A DNA stretch of 64,000 nucleotides. It comes from Mucidula mucida (taxonomy: Eukaryota > Basidiomycota > Agaricomycetes > Agaricales > Physalacriaceae). Position numbers and translations under genes: made by a program. The stretch spans positions 124,001-188,000 of the forward strand of contig JADNYV010000051.1 in the NCBI GenBank assembly GCA_015501055.1, written 5' to 3'. Below the pieces are notes generated by a model that was not told the origin of the DNA, made no database searches, and was given only the letters and a program-made list of their open reading frames with translations. Of the stretch, positions 34,370-44,887 are shown piece after piece (position 1 is the stretch's first letter; each line of letters opens with the position of its first letter).

Positions 34370-35953
34370 ATGGAATCATCCTCATCCCCTTACATGTCCC
34401 ACATTCAATCCCCTCTCGTACGCCGTTTACTTGACAGCAATTTAGCACCAAGTGACGACGAACGTACTATTCTCACTGGGTTTCGCAAAACCAGTCGCGT
34501 CCGTCTTGCTTCCTTGCAGGAGACGATCGAGGCCATGAACGTCCAGCTTGCCGTCATGACCGAGGACGCATCTCAGCTCTCACAGGAACTTGATCTTCTC
34601 GACTCGGTCCTCCATCCCGTCCGCAGTCTTCCCCACGAGATTATCAATCACATATGCCAGCTCGCCATGGAAGACCTCCGGTGCCCGTCGCTCGAAGCGC
34701 TGGCATCACCGGAAATCATAGACTCCTTATCCATGCTACACCCATCGTGGACATGCGCGCACGTATGTCACCGGTGGCGGTGTGTCATCTGGAATAATCC
34801 GCGATTTTGGACCGGTGTGGTCCTTACATTTCGCAAGCCCGTTACAGCGTTGAGATTGACGCTTCTTCTTATCGACGTCTTAGCGCGTACCAAAGGTCTC
34901 CCTCTGTCGATTGCGATTCATAGCCGTAACCCCATCCCATTCCTTGCCATGCCGATCATCCTTCAAAGCTGCTCGCGCTGGCACCACGCTGCCTTGTCCC
35001 TCACGATAAAGGACTTCAGACTCCTATCGGAAATGAAGCATGCATTTGGTGGACTACGCACCTTGCAGCTAGATCTTTTTGAACTCCCGCAGTCACTGGA
35101 GGAGCCGATTGATGCCTTTTCGGAAGCGCGCGGCGTTCAGAGTCTCGAGATAGTCCACTATGTAACACCATACTTCAATTTGGGATGGCATCGGATACAG
35201 AGGTTCGCTCATCGGGGAAGTCGATCTGGTCTTTCTGTTGGGGAAGCCCAGAGGATTCTCAGAAAGATGACCTCGATGCGAGTTGCCGATATTATCCTAG
35301 TATTCAACTTGTTTGGACCTCCGTTGGATACCATCATCGTGCCTTCATTGCGTACACTTACTTTACATGATAATCCTTCTGAGGCTCCTACTGTTACTCG
35401 TGTTTCGGGTATCACGTCCTTCTTGAGAGCCGTACAACTCCCCAATCTTGCTTCCCTCACACTCGACATGCATACCATATTGCCGCTGGGTGATCTGCAG
35501 GGCGCTAGCAGTTCATCCATTCTCAATGTCTCACTTAAGGTTCGGAAATTCGGATCGCAGGACTCTGAAGCACTGCGCAGATTCCTTACGTATGCACCGT
35601 CGGTGCAGCATTTTGCGTTGCACGTACAGGGTGATGTAGATTTGGAGTTGGTCTTCTCGAAGTCAGCGCATGCTTTCGCGGCGTTGCCAATCAACAGCTT
35701 GAGCTTAACCGCCAGTGGAGCTATCACCATGTCGCCGGCGGACGGTGTCACGTTGGCGGTTCAAACTTTCTTGTGGCTGTGGACGAAGAGTATTTTCAAG
35801 AATTTGTTTATTCAAGCGGCGAGTCTTGTTGTTAGTGATGAAGTGACGACGGCGCTGAGAGGCCTTGTTGAAGAGGGATTAATGTTAGATATGAGAGATG
35901 TGAATGGGGCGTCATGGAGGCTCAACGAGTATATACAACTATCGTATGATTAG
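34370..35953 (+). CDS. F-box-like protein, copy 2 (altered C-terminus)
   Basis: Single-exon ORF of 527 aa, similar over its whole length to 31620-33218 and sharing the coiled-coil start, the F-box-like motif (LHPVRSLPHEIINHICQLA), VCHRWRCVIWNNPRFW and LRR-like blocks. After WRLNE the sequence departs from copy 1: the ending DEADS is replaced by YIQLSYD because about 235 bp of unrelated DNA starts here. The original ending (GGTGGCAAGGCTGACTCTTGA) is still readable at 36160-36180. Substitutions without loss of frame suggest that both copies were under selection after duplication. Confidence 0.85.
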   Translation: MESSSSPYMSHIQSPLVRRLLDSNLAPSDDERTILTGFRKTSRVRLASLQETIEAMNVQLAVMTEDASQLSQELDLLDSVLHPVRSLPHEIINHICQLAMEDLRCPSLEALASPEIIDSLSMLHPSWTCAHVCHRWRCVIWNNPRFWTGVVLTFRKPVTALRLTLLLIDVLARTKGLPLSIAIHSRNPIPFLAMPIILQSCSRWHHAALSLTIKDFRLLSEMKHAFGGLRTLQLDLFELPQSLEEPIDAFSEARGVQSLEIVHYVTPYFNLGWHRIQRFAHRGSRSGLSVGEAQRILRKMTSMRVADIILVFNLFGPPLDTIIVPSLRTLTLHDNPSEAPTVTRVSGITSFLRAVQLPNLASLTLDMHTILPLGDLQGASSSSILNVSLKVRKFGSQDSEALRRFLTYAPSVQHFALHVQGDVDLELVFSKSAHAFAALPINSLSLTASGAITMSPADGVTLAVQTFLWLWTKSIFKNLFIQAASLVVSDEVTTALRGLVEEGLMLDMRDVNGASWRLNEYIQLSYD

Positions 35954-36160
35954 TTATGTACCAATAACTAGAATTGGCTGAAGCTGGGATGCTTGCCTCC
36001 CGAAAACTGAAACTGGCATGAAAGTGCACTCTTGCCACCCATTGGCCACCCCGAAAGCAGACGTAAGCGATCAGAAACGGGCGTCGTTTCCCCTCCCGCC
36101 GCCATCATGGACGACAATGATGCCGAGAGGTCCACCACACGATTCTGGAGAAAGTTCCAC
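35927..36160. other. Insertion of about 235 bp at the end of F-box copy 2
   Basis: This has no counterpart after copy 1, where the coding end runs straight into the 3' flank. It supplies the new stop codon. No terminal repeats or clear target duplication were seen, so the source is unknown. Confidence 0.6.
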
Positions 36161-36360
36161 GGTGGCAAGGCTGACTCTTGAAAAAAGTCCCGGGCACTTT
36201 CTGTATGTCGTGTAGGGTGTTCAGATACTCTTACTGTACTCGCAGGGTATCAGAACAAACTTTCGGGCTGTGCTTGGCCGTATTCTTTTCCCGCGGGTGC
36301 TTGTTCTTGATATGGAGTTTATTGTTCCTTCCCTGATCTAGGAAATAGCAAGCTTTTTCG

Positions 36361-36542
36361 CCATCCATTCGACATCCACTCTGTTTGCATAGACCAGATC
36401 TGCGCGATGAGTATACATCTACCTGGAAACTGGCCTTTGCCTCTTCCACCCAGCTAATGCAGTTCCGCGAACACAGGAGTGCCGGTGTTCTTTTGTTCCC
36501 TGATTGAAGCAGCCCTTTCCGAGATGACTATTGATTGGACGT
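36361..36542. other. Spacer before the short HNH-like locus
   Basis: No gene seen. It contains a first copy of CTTTTGTTCCCT (about 36492), repeated in the palindrome at 36543. Confidence 0.35.
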
Positions 36543-36567
36543 CTTTTGTTCCCTTTTCGAACAAAAG
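36543..36567. promoter_or_regulatory. Perfect 9-bp inverted repeat upstream of an HNH-like locus
   Basis: CTTTTGTTC and GAACAAAAG are separated by 7 nt. A TATA-like ctatttaaac begins 11 nt further on, and the ATG at 36616 is 49 nt from the repeat. The position suits a dimeric regulator site; this is inference. Confidence 0.4.
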
Positions 36568-36615
36568 AGAATGATCGCTATTTAAACAGCGCTTACACGT
36601 TTACTACTTCCAGCC

Positions 36616-37228
36616 ATGTCCTCTCGAACCATTGCGTCGCATGCATCCGCACACGTCCACAATGAAACACCACGCACATACGTAATGCTCGGAGAAGACG
36701 ATCCCGAGCGCCTGTTCCAATGTGCACATACCAGATTCCACCCAGACATGGTGCGCTGCTTTTCAACTGTGGCGTTAAACTCGCACCTTAGACGCACCGT
36801 GTAGGTACGCGACATGGAATACCGCCTCGGATATCCCGCACCGGGTATGTTAAACCTGTACAAGCACATCAACGGTGGACCCTGTGCGTACTACTTGCGA
36901 CTGGTCAATGCGACAGCTTACCATCTTTGTAGTTAGTGCGGTGTTACACCCTGCCGTTAGTCGAGATTTTCGTCATCGTCACCCGGGTGATACTGGCCGG
37001 TCTTCTTCCGCCCAACGATTTGATCCCTATCCTGCTGACACGCCGAGGGCGGGCTCGTCCCGGCCCAGGAAGAAGAATAGGGAGGTTACTGAGCTGGAGG
37101 AGTATACGCGCGAGATCCTAGAGGGTCTGGAGAGACAACAGCAGGTTCCGAGTCGCGCTAATGCAGGACCATCAAAATCGCCGCGGCCACAGAGTGTAAA
37201 GCGGAGCAAAGGAAAGAGACGAAGATGA
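36616..37228 (+). pseudogene. Short HNH-like family locus (truncated or decayed)
   Basis: The first ORF (36616-36804) has TPRTYVML and DMVRCFSTVAL blocks that line up with TPKVRLTK and DDVGFCTITL of the gene at 42993. After an in-frame TAG (36802) the same frame continues as EYRLGYPAPGMLNL, matching DYYLGFEKPGMLNL of that gene. The middle of the protein (the YPY..H..F block) is missing. A Lys/Arg-rich tail (RKKNREVTELEEYTREILEG..KRSKGKRRR) follows from about 36980, probably after a splice. It may be a two- or three-exon short gene or a deletion remnant; no clean model was found. Confidence 0.5.
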
Positions 37229-37600
37229 TGCATAGCCATTACTGGCGGTCGTGAGTATTACTAGTCAGTTTCGCGCCAGTCAAAGATGTCGAACCTGAAT
37301 TTGCGAATGCCGAGTCCCATTTCAGAGTCTTCATAGCAGGCCTAGATGACGCGTTGTCGGAAGCATATCTTACTGAAGTAGAGCAAAGCGTCAGCTGGCT
37401 CCTTCATAAGTGATTTGAGCTCTTACGACTTGCTGTCGCCACTTGTTCTTCGACGACCAAGTGTGCGCGTTTTCAGTTTGAACTACAGGCCCTGTGCTCT
37501 TGGAAGCTATTGGTTTTCTCTGCAGCTTAGCACAGCGTCCGGTCTTCAAACCGTTACTTCAGCGCTGTATCTCGGGTATCGATCCTGACATGCATATATA
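37229..37600. other. Intergenic, no gene seen
   Basis: No ORF with recognisable features between the short HNH-like locus and the F-box remnant. It should contain the promoter of the latter. Confidence 0.35.
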
Positions 37601-37705
37601 GCGATGTCAAGTTTTGGCTTGACGTCGGCATATCCCGACCCTTTTCGTGACTCTTCTGATCTCAGGCAACCATCATTCTGCTCTCCTCCGTCACTGCTAA
37701 TAAGC

Positions 37706-39060
37706 ATGAAGTGGCTTCGGCATCTGTTCGCCCGCGGAATTGCTTCTTGTTCTTTCAAGTCTTCTGCATCATCTGCAAACACCGCGCAATTGATCATGTC
37801 CCTACCACAGGAGATTCTGGATCTCATCATTGACTACGTGGCTTTGCTTCCACCTCGGTATAAAACGCTCGAAGCTTGTGCTTTGACGTGCCGCTCTTTC
37901 TATCCCCGTACCCTCACATGTCGCTTTCGCCACGTCAACATTACTGGAAGAAACAATATTGCTCCATTCATCAATGCCATGGCATCTACGCGTCTATCCC
38001 ATGTTCAGCCGCTCGTCACCTCTATTTCAATTACTTTTCCTCTCAGTTAGTTGACTCCCGTCTTCTACACGATTGGTAAACTTAATCATGTTACAGAGCC
38101 CCGGGACCTCCATCTCATCCTTCCTTCTGTGATCCGTGTACTGACCAATGTTCGCTCGTTACATATCCAAAACGTTGAATGGGATGCCATATCACCGGAT
38201 TTGCGCACGGCACTGGCAGCCCATTCTTACGTGTCCGTGCGCCTGACGGGGATCAGATTTACGACAGTGTCGCAACTCTTAGAGCTGCTTAGCACTTCTC
38301 CGAAACTACAGAGACTCTCCCTCAGCGGCACGGTGTTCGATACGTCTCCGTGTCGCTACTCTAGTTCGAACATCGAGGTGGACTGTCTGGAGATCAATCA
38401 CCAGGATCATGATGTTTCAGATTCCATCAGTTGCCTCTATCGGTCTCCCTCGACAGCCTTCGAAAGCTCAAGATTTGCTTGCTGTCATATAGACATCTCA
38501 GCCAGCTTGCGGGTGCTTGCGATGGAACTCTTCGCATCCAAGTTGTCGTTCACGCTCCCAGAAGTTTCTTCCCCGGTATGTGTTATTTCGTAGCATCTTC
38601 GCGGGACTTGTTCAGGCTCTTCTCCAGATCAAGGCTCACAGTTCTACCCAGTGCTTGTCGCGATACCCGCCTTCGTGCACACCTTGGCTTTTGTGCTTCA
38701 CGACCCGCCTGGAATTTCGTCGCCCACTTCTCTCTGGGTGGACATCGGGCTTTCATGGTGGTTTGATTTCATCGCAACAGCAAGTGATCACCTCGTCAAT
38801 CCTACAATCGAGCTCTCGTTCTTTCCAGCAACGACAGACTTCCAACTCTGGGGCATGCTCGACACAATCGCATTTCCTCATCTTGAGCGCCTGAACATTG
38901 TGCTATTTGACTCGCATGGGCGGAGCATAGTCATCTAGAAGATCGCCTCGTAGCCTTGAAACGTCGTGGCATCGTGAATGTCTCATTCCAGGTGAGTAAT
39001 GAATTTCATTCCTCTCACCAATTGGCTGACAGTGTTTCAGAATCAGTGGATGATGTACGA
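37706..39060 (+). pseudogene. F-box/LRR-like gene with several frame breaks
   Basis: From the ATG at 37706 (or 37799, MSLPQEI) runs an F-box-like motif (SLPQEILDLIIDYVALL..TLEACALTCRSF) followed by RTLTCRFRHVNI, the usual Agaricomycete F-box-like layout. A 50-nt intron near 38039-38092 leads into PRDLHLILPSVIRVLTNVRS and LRR-like text (LLSTSPKLQRLSLSG). From about 38430 the sensible reading moves between frames (SLDSLRKLKICLLS, then FPHLERLNIVLF, then LEDRLVALKRRGIVNVSFQ near 38935-38990), so at least two or three frame breaks are needed. It is either a decaying gene or affected by sequence errors. Unlike the pair at 31620/34370, it has no long N-terminal coiled coil. Confidence 0.65.
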
Positions 39061-39418
39061 ATACGATTTTCGAGGACAGATCGTTGAAGACCAGTATCTT
39101 CAGCACGAAGTTGCTGTACCGTCGATGAACGTGGCGCGTTCAAGTTGTCTTCTTTTAGTTATCATGCATCTTCCCGGTTCTTCCGGCACGTTTTCTTACG
39201 CAACGAGGTTGTAGTTCCTGTGATCTTTGTCATCCGTTGCAGTACTATCTGTACCGTAAACGTGACTGGATCTTCGACTCGCCTTTTCTCTCCGTAGCAG
39301 TGCTGAAACGCCATACATCCCAAAAAAATTTGTTCGGTCAGAGCGTAGGACGATATGTAGAGTAATAATACAGATGAGTATGTATAATAGCGATACAGAC
39401 AAGACATGTGTAACTCAT

Positions 39419-40765
39419 CTACCGGAAAACAACCTTACGCGTCCGCGCCGACCTACGTACTGCAGGAGGCGGTGGCGCGGTAGAATCATCCCTGCAGGCG
39501 AACTCCGAGCTGAAGACTGCTTCTTCACAGCATCCTTCTTGATCGAACGCTGCCGTTTTGACGGTGACTCGTCGATGGACCTTGCAGAACTGGAACTCGC
39601 AGAACTGGAGACTGCCGCCCTCGCTCGCTTCTTAGACGCGAGAGCAGGCTGCACGACATTAGTCGGCTTGACACGCTGAGACCGCCGCGGTGGCACGGTG
39701 GTGGGTGGCTGCACGTCGGTGGAGTTGATAGACTCTAGGGACGAGTCTGAGTGAATTGCCTGCTCGGCGACGGGGGGAGTATGCTGAGCTTCCCGTTCCG
39801 CCTCCTCGACCTCTAAACGTTTATCGTGTTTCGCCATGTACGTATCCATGGCTTGGAGCACGAATCGCCCACGGGGATCATATAGGTTGCGTGGTTCGTC
39901 AGTCGTGTAGCCGTCGTCCTCTATGTTCACTTCGTTCGATGAGGCGACAATGGGTACGGGATCCGGGCGGGCGGCTACTGCAGGACGCTCCGGATAGTCG
40001 GTCCAAGTCCCATGCAACCACGAGAGATTTATAGGGAGTGAAGAGGTGAGGCCAGTCTCGGAAACCAAGCGTCTCCAATGCGGGTTGGCGATGAGCGAAT
40101 TGGGCGCATAGTCTAAGTTGCCCCAAGCTACATACTGGCAAAGCGACTTGATGACGAAGCACGGATGAATTGATGTTTCGATGCGAGGAAGATCACTGTA
40201 AATATAGTCGTGACGCTTGTCGCGGATATAGATGGGGAGCTTGTCTGGAGTACAGACAGGCAAAAGTTCGTATTGGTACGGTTTCACCGGTTTTTCTGGC
40301 AAGTCCTAGCAGTAAAATCAGTGGAAACACTTCTTCTCTGAGTTGAAACTTACCTGAGTAAACATTCTCCTCGCAAGCGTTGTCGTTGATAGACTCTGGT
40401 TGTAGTTGAATAGATCCCATATCGTTTTGATGACATCCAAGGTTGGAAGAAGGGCCCACGACTTGGCCTTGAAGAGATTTATCATGTCGCGATGAACTAA
40501 AAAAAATATGAGACTTTGGATCCTTTGAAATATGCGGAGGTCGTACGTGGTGTGGTCATGATGTCCGTGAACTTCGTGATTTCTCCTCTCGACAGTCCCA
40601 GATGATATTCCAGAGCATCGAGCCCCTAAAACGAGTATAGTGAGGCAGTGGAAACGAACCATATATGTTAACGCACCAGGACATTCCCAATAACAAAATT
40701 AAAGGGCTCTACCTCAGTGAAGGAGGGATAGTCGTTATATCAGCAAGTTGGACTACTTCAGACAT
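39419..40765 (-). pseudogene. HNH-like family gene with two single-base deletions
   Basis: It has the same four-exon plan as the intact neighbour at 41114. Exon 1 (40677-40765) is 89 nt instead of 90; a missing base after TTCACT puts a stop into MSEVVQLADITTIP. Exon 2 has LEYHLGLSRGEI, exon 3 HRDMINLFKAKSWALLP, exon 4 YQYELLPVC..PIYI..YIYSDLPRIETSIHPCF and LSWLHGTW.DYPERP..ARPDP. A second lost base near the 3' end (GCAGGGATG where the neighbour has GCAGTGGATG) shifts the tail, whose correct frame would end PAVRRSARTRKVVFR. The tail is Ser- and Lys/Arg-rich. Close similarity to 41114 shows a recent local duplication. Confidence 0.8.
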
Positions 40766-41113
40766 GGCAATTGAAGCGAAGGAGTGGCTGTGGGTGGGCG
40801 GTGATGGTCATGGTTCAAGGTCATTGTCAACAATTTCAATTTATGCCTCAACCACGTGATGCATTCCGTGACTGGCGCGTTTGCTTTCGTTTTTGCCTTG
40901 CTGTCTTCCATGGCTTTTTGCTTGCTGGAAAACTACTCCATTGTCTGATGAACTTGATCTCTTACTACCCCGCTATCTGACGCCCCCAGTATACTATTTC
41001 TCAGTCCTTGCATCATGATTTCTTCGCAGCACTCTTGAAGTAGCAACATAACAAGAATAATATATACATTAACAATACAAAAAAGTAAGACATGCGTAAG
41101 GTCCTATATGCTT

Positions 41114-42432
41114 CTACCGGGAAACAATCTTACGCGTACGCGTCGACCTACGTACTGCAGGAGGCGGCGGCGCGGTAGAATCATCCACTGCAGGCGAACT
41201 CCGAGCTGAAGACTTCTTCTTCGCAGCCTCCTGCTTATTCGAACGCTGCCGTTTCGACGGAGACTCGTCGATGGAACTCCCAGAAGAGGAGACTGCCGCC
41301 CTCGCTCGTTTCCTAGACGCGACAGTAGGTCGCATAACGGTAGTGGACTTCGCTCGCTGAGACCGCCGGGGTGGTCCGGTGGTGGGTGGCTGCACATCGG
41401 TGGAGTTAATAGACTCTAGGGATGAGTCCGAGGGAATTCGCTGCTCAACGACCAGGGGAGTATGCTGGGCTTCCTTTTCTGCCTCCTCGACCTCTATGCG
41501 TTTGTTGTGCTTTGCCATGTACTTTTCCATGGCATCGACCACAAACAGTGTGCGAGGATCGTATAGGTCGCGTGGTTCATCGATCGCGTCGTCCTCCTGC
41601 TCCTGGTTGGGTGGTGCATCTTTGGGGACAGGATCCGGGCGTGCAAGGACTGATGGACGATCTGGGAAGTCTTCCCATGTTCCGTGCAACCACGATAAGT
41701 TCACACACAAGGAAGCGGTGATGCCAATGCTGCCAATTCTACTTCTCCGCTGCGCGTCGTCAGTGAGGGAATTTGGAGCGTACGCCAGATTGCCTCGGAC
41801 TAAATACTTGCAGAGGGACTTAAAAACAAAGCAAGGGTGGATTGAAGTCTCGACGCGAGGAAGATCATTGTAAGGATAGTCGTAGCGCTTCTCGCCGATA
41901 TAGATCGGGAGCTTATCTGCAGTGCAGATAGGCAAGAGTTCGTACTGGTAGAGTTTGTCCTGAGACACCGGTAGTTCCTAACGATGTGATAAGTACAGCA
42001 CTCATTTTCAACTTTAGGCGTACCTCAGTAAACTTTTTCCTGGAGAGCGTTGCCGTTGATAGACTCTGGTTGTAGTTGTACAAATGCCATATTTTTTCAA
42101 TGACATCCGAAGCCGGAAGTAGCGCCCAAGAGGATGTGCGGAAAAGTTCTATCATGTCACGGTGAACTGAAAAAAGGTTAGATCGACATTATCAAGTGCA
42201 GGAGTGGCGTACGTGGGACGGTCATCATCTCCGTGTAATCCGAGATCTCTCCCCTCGACATTCCCAGATGATATTCTAGGCCATCAAGTCCCTAAAGTTG
42301 ACATAATGAGGCAATGGAAGCGAGAGATGCGAGCTAACAAACCGGAACGTTGCCAATAATGAGATTGAAACGCTCTACCTCGGCGGAGCCTGGTACAGTC
42401 GTTACGTCGCAGAGTCGAGCTACTTCGGACAT
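41114..42432 (-). CDS. Intact HNH-like family protein, 391 aa
   Basis: Exons (plus coordinates): 42343-42432, 42213-42291, 42024-42166, 41114-41977; introns 51, 46 and 46 nt. They sum to 1176 nt and 391 aa without a stop. Blocks: LCDVTTVPGS..FNLIIGNVP; GLEYHLGMSRGEI; LHRDMIELFRTSSWALLP; YQYELLPIC..PIYIG..YDYPYNDLPRVETSIHPCF; NLSWLHGTWEDFPDRP..ARPDPVP; an acidic/Ser-rich linker; and a basic tail (KRQRSNKQEAAKKKSSARS, RSTRTRKIVSR) that could localise it to the nucleus. HxDMxxLF..WALLP recalls the H..H..FD..WALVP end of Agaricomycete HNH_2-type domains, but the front catalytic histidine is not seen. It is divergent from the gene at 42993 with 560 bp between. It is the reference copy for the family here. 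Confidence 0.85.
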
Positions 42433-42992
42433 GAGAGCACGATGAGAAGGTCGTCAAAGGTTGTAGATAGTGGTGGTTCGAAGGCAACACAGTGTTTGGC
42501 TCGAGCTTTGTGCCCAATCGGCTGCCGCATCACGTGACGCGTTGTGTACTTTTGTTTGTTTCTCCATTGTCCATTGTTGGTCGTAACTGGAAGCTCTATT
42601 TGGAATTATTATATTTGGCGCAAAGATACTCTCTATTGTCATGATCAATGATAATCAAGTAATGCGCGCTCTACGGCTGTCCGACGAGCTGGTGTTCAGG
42701 TTATATCATGGTGGCGTTCTCGTGGTGCCTCTTGGTGCCTCGACTTCAGCCGAGGGCCGCAAAAAGCTGTCTACGGGAACGGCATTCCTTCAATATGTTT
42801 ACTGGCATTCATTGTTGTTTTATCCGTCTCTTATACGTAAGCGTATGACTCGTTGTCCATTGTTCGCTCAAAAGAAAGGGCAGCGCTTATTGTCTGTATC
42901 GCCGAAAACGGACAACAAAGGTAACGGCGTATATAACAGGTGGACTAAGTCGCTATTTATCTCCGCTCCACTCCTCTCTCCCGCCGTCAGCC

Positions 42993-44746
42993 ATGGATTT
43001 ACGCGAGAGGAAGCCTGTGCAGAGTAATTGCACCTTGACATACGACCAGGAGGACTCGAACTACGACTTCAAAGGACCAATCGAGGAGGCATACATCGCT
43101 TCTGGGGCACTCCGAAGGTCCGCCTCACCAAAGCAAAAGATGGCGGGAATCGCCAGCTGCCCAAGCTCCAGAAGCGTTTGGTTGCCCTCATAGATGATGT
43201 GGGTTTTTGTACAATCACGCTCCAGCAGGACTTCTGCGGCCTTGTACAACGATGTCACGGCCTGGAGCGTAGCAAGAGTTGGATTGAGCCGACATTGGTG
43301 AGTTACGTTGGTTCTTCGCTGCCAGGAATCTAACCACTTGGAAGATGACTCGCTTGGACTATTATCTCGGATTTGAGAAACCGGGAATGTTGAACTTGGA
43401 CACACGCCGAAATTTCTGGGAGGGTCAGTGTTATTTCCAATTTTTGTATGCAACGTCGTCGTTTACTTTCATCACAGCGGTGGCCAGCCTACATCGCGTG
43501 GGCGATAACGGTGCATTTGGTTTCCTTCCTCTTCTAAAGATCTTGGAGTTCGTCTTGGAGTATGCTAAGGAAATAGATGCGATCACCAATATAGACAGAC
43601 GCTTTTATGAGACGGTATGTAGATCTCTTGGATAGATTGCTTTACGATGACCGGTTTGACCACTAGGCTTTTGAATGTCTCTATAAATCACCGACAAGAA
43701 AAACATTCCCTTACGAAATCACTCCGATTCTCATGGACCAATGTTATCCAATTACACGAAAGTCTGCACAGTCGGTTGCTGATAGAACAGACACGACAGA
43801 AGTAACGATTCACGTGTATCCCTACTCCACGATTGGTGTTATCGACCTGCACTTGAGTCCTCCTTTCGCAATTGTTGACTTTTGGTTGAAGATCGGGAAG
43901 TACGGGCCTCGGGACGATTGGACAGAAGACCATAAACGCAGGGTACAGCTCGTCATGGAAATCATGGAGTTCTGGCAGAAAAATCCTCGTCTCGAATTCC
44001 TGGCGCGCAAGCCGCCTGCCCCCACCCCGAAAGGGAAAGATCCAAATGGAGGCAGAGACATCGTTATGGACTACGCCACTCCATCGAGGCCGCCGAGAGC
44101 CGTTCCGACCCTCCCACAACCCGTTCTAGCGAACGACCTGGGAGATCAGCAGACAAGTGATGAACCGCCTCGCCCCTCTACCGCTTCTTCTCGTTCTGAT
44201 GAACTTGCAGACTCGACTTCGCAACCAGCTTTTTCAGGCAACCGTCAGCCGACAGCTTCGACAGAGATCACATCTCGTTCTGAAAAGTCGAAAGGCAAAC
44301 AAAAAGCTGTTGATGTAAGCGACTCGGACGGTGAAGGGGCCGGCGAAAGTCGTGCATTATCACCCGTTTTAGAAGAGGATGAGCATGCCACACCCATCGG
44401 GAATGATGTAGATGACGTTTTCGTGGACAGTCGAGCAACGGCTATACTTCCTTCAGCTCCGGCGAAGGAGCAGGAGAACGACGCTGGAGAGCCGCCTATC
44501 CCGACGACGAGCGCTCCGTCTGTGCCTGAGAAGAAACAGAGGGACAACAAGCGCCGCGCGCCAGACGACGACCAGCCGAAAGCCAAGAGAGCGAAAAAGA
44601 ATCCTCCTGCTGGTGCGCCGCAAGCCGCTTCAGCTCCGCCGGCACACCGGACGCGGTCGCGTACGAAGGCGGAAGGCGAAGACAAGACTGAAGAGGTCAA
44701 GGCCAAGAAAGGTAAGACGAAGAAGGCACGTAGAAAGAATTGGTAG
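42993..44746 (+). CDS. Divergent HNH-like family protein, one apparent frameshift in exon 1
   Basis: Exons 42993-43297, 43345-43614, 43667-44746; introns 47 and 52 nt. The ATG at 42993 (cagccATGG) sits 63 nt after a TATATAA, but the frame from it (MDLRERKPVQSN..) is one base out with the frame that reads through the rest of exon 1 (TPKVRLTKAKDGG..DDVGFCTITLQQDF) into exon 2, so a base is probably missing. Exon 2 has LDYYLGFEKPGMLNLDTRRN, very like the LNLDTRxN signature of Agaricomycete HNH-type proteins. Exon 3 has a YPYSTIGVIDLHLSPPF block matching YPYxxLPRVxTSIHPCF of the relatives, then a long acidic Ser/Glu/Lys tail ending in lysines and arginines. About 550 aa if repaired. Convergent with 44888. 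Confidence 0.72.
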
Positions 44747-44887
44747 TCGTATTGCTAGGCCCCCATGTATGTATGAACCCTATGAATATGATGACATGTT
44801 ATGCTCAACAAATATTTGCCTGCTAAGAGCGTCCAACGAACATGACATTTGATTGAGAGAAACACGCTGTAATATCACGAAGAGTAT

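Larger units (their letters stand above)
31030..36360. repeat. Tandem segmental duplication carrying two F-box genes
   Basis: Unit 1 (about 31030-33400) and unit 2 (about 33410-36360) match along the upstream spacer (for example AATGCTTGCC.GAATGGCAGCGA at 31299 and 33953), the promoter-proximal region (GAGCCACAATCCTGCTGAA.AGGCC), the whole F-box ORF and the 3' flank (TTCTTGATA..GTTTATTGTTCC). Unit 2 carries about 235 bp of extra sequence at the 3' end of the ORF. A (CAA)n tract lies at 34186-34204 only in unit 2. Confidence 0.85.

Noticed and set aside
42641..43027. 128-codon plus-strand ORF upstream of the 42993 gene
   Set aside because: It overlaps the TATA box and start of the better supported gene and shows no family similarity.
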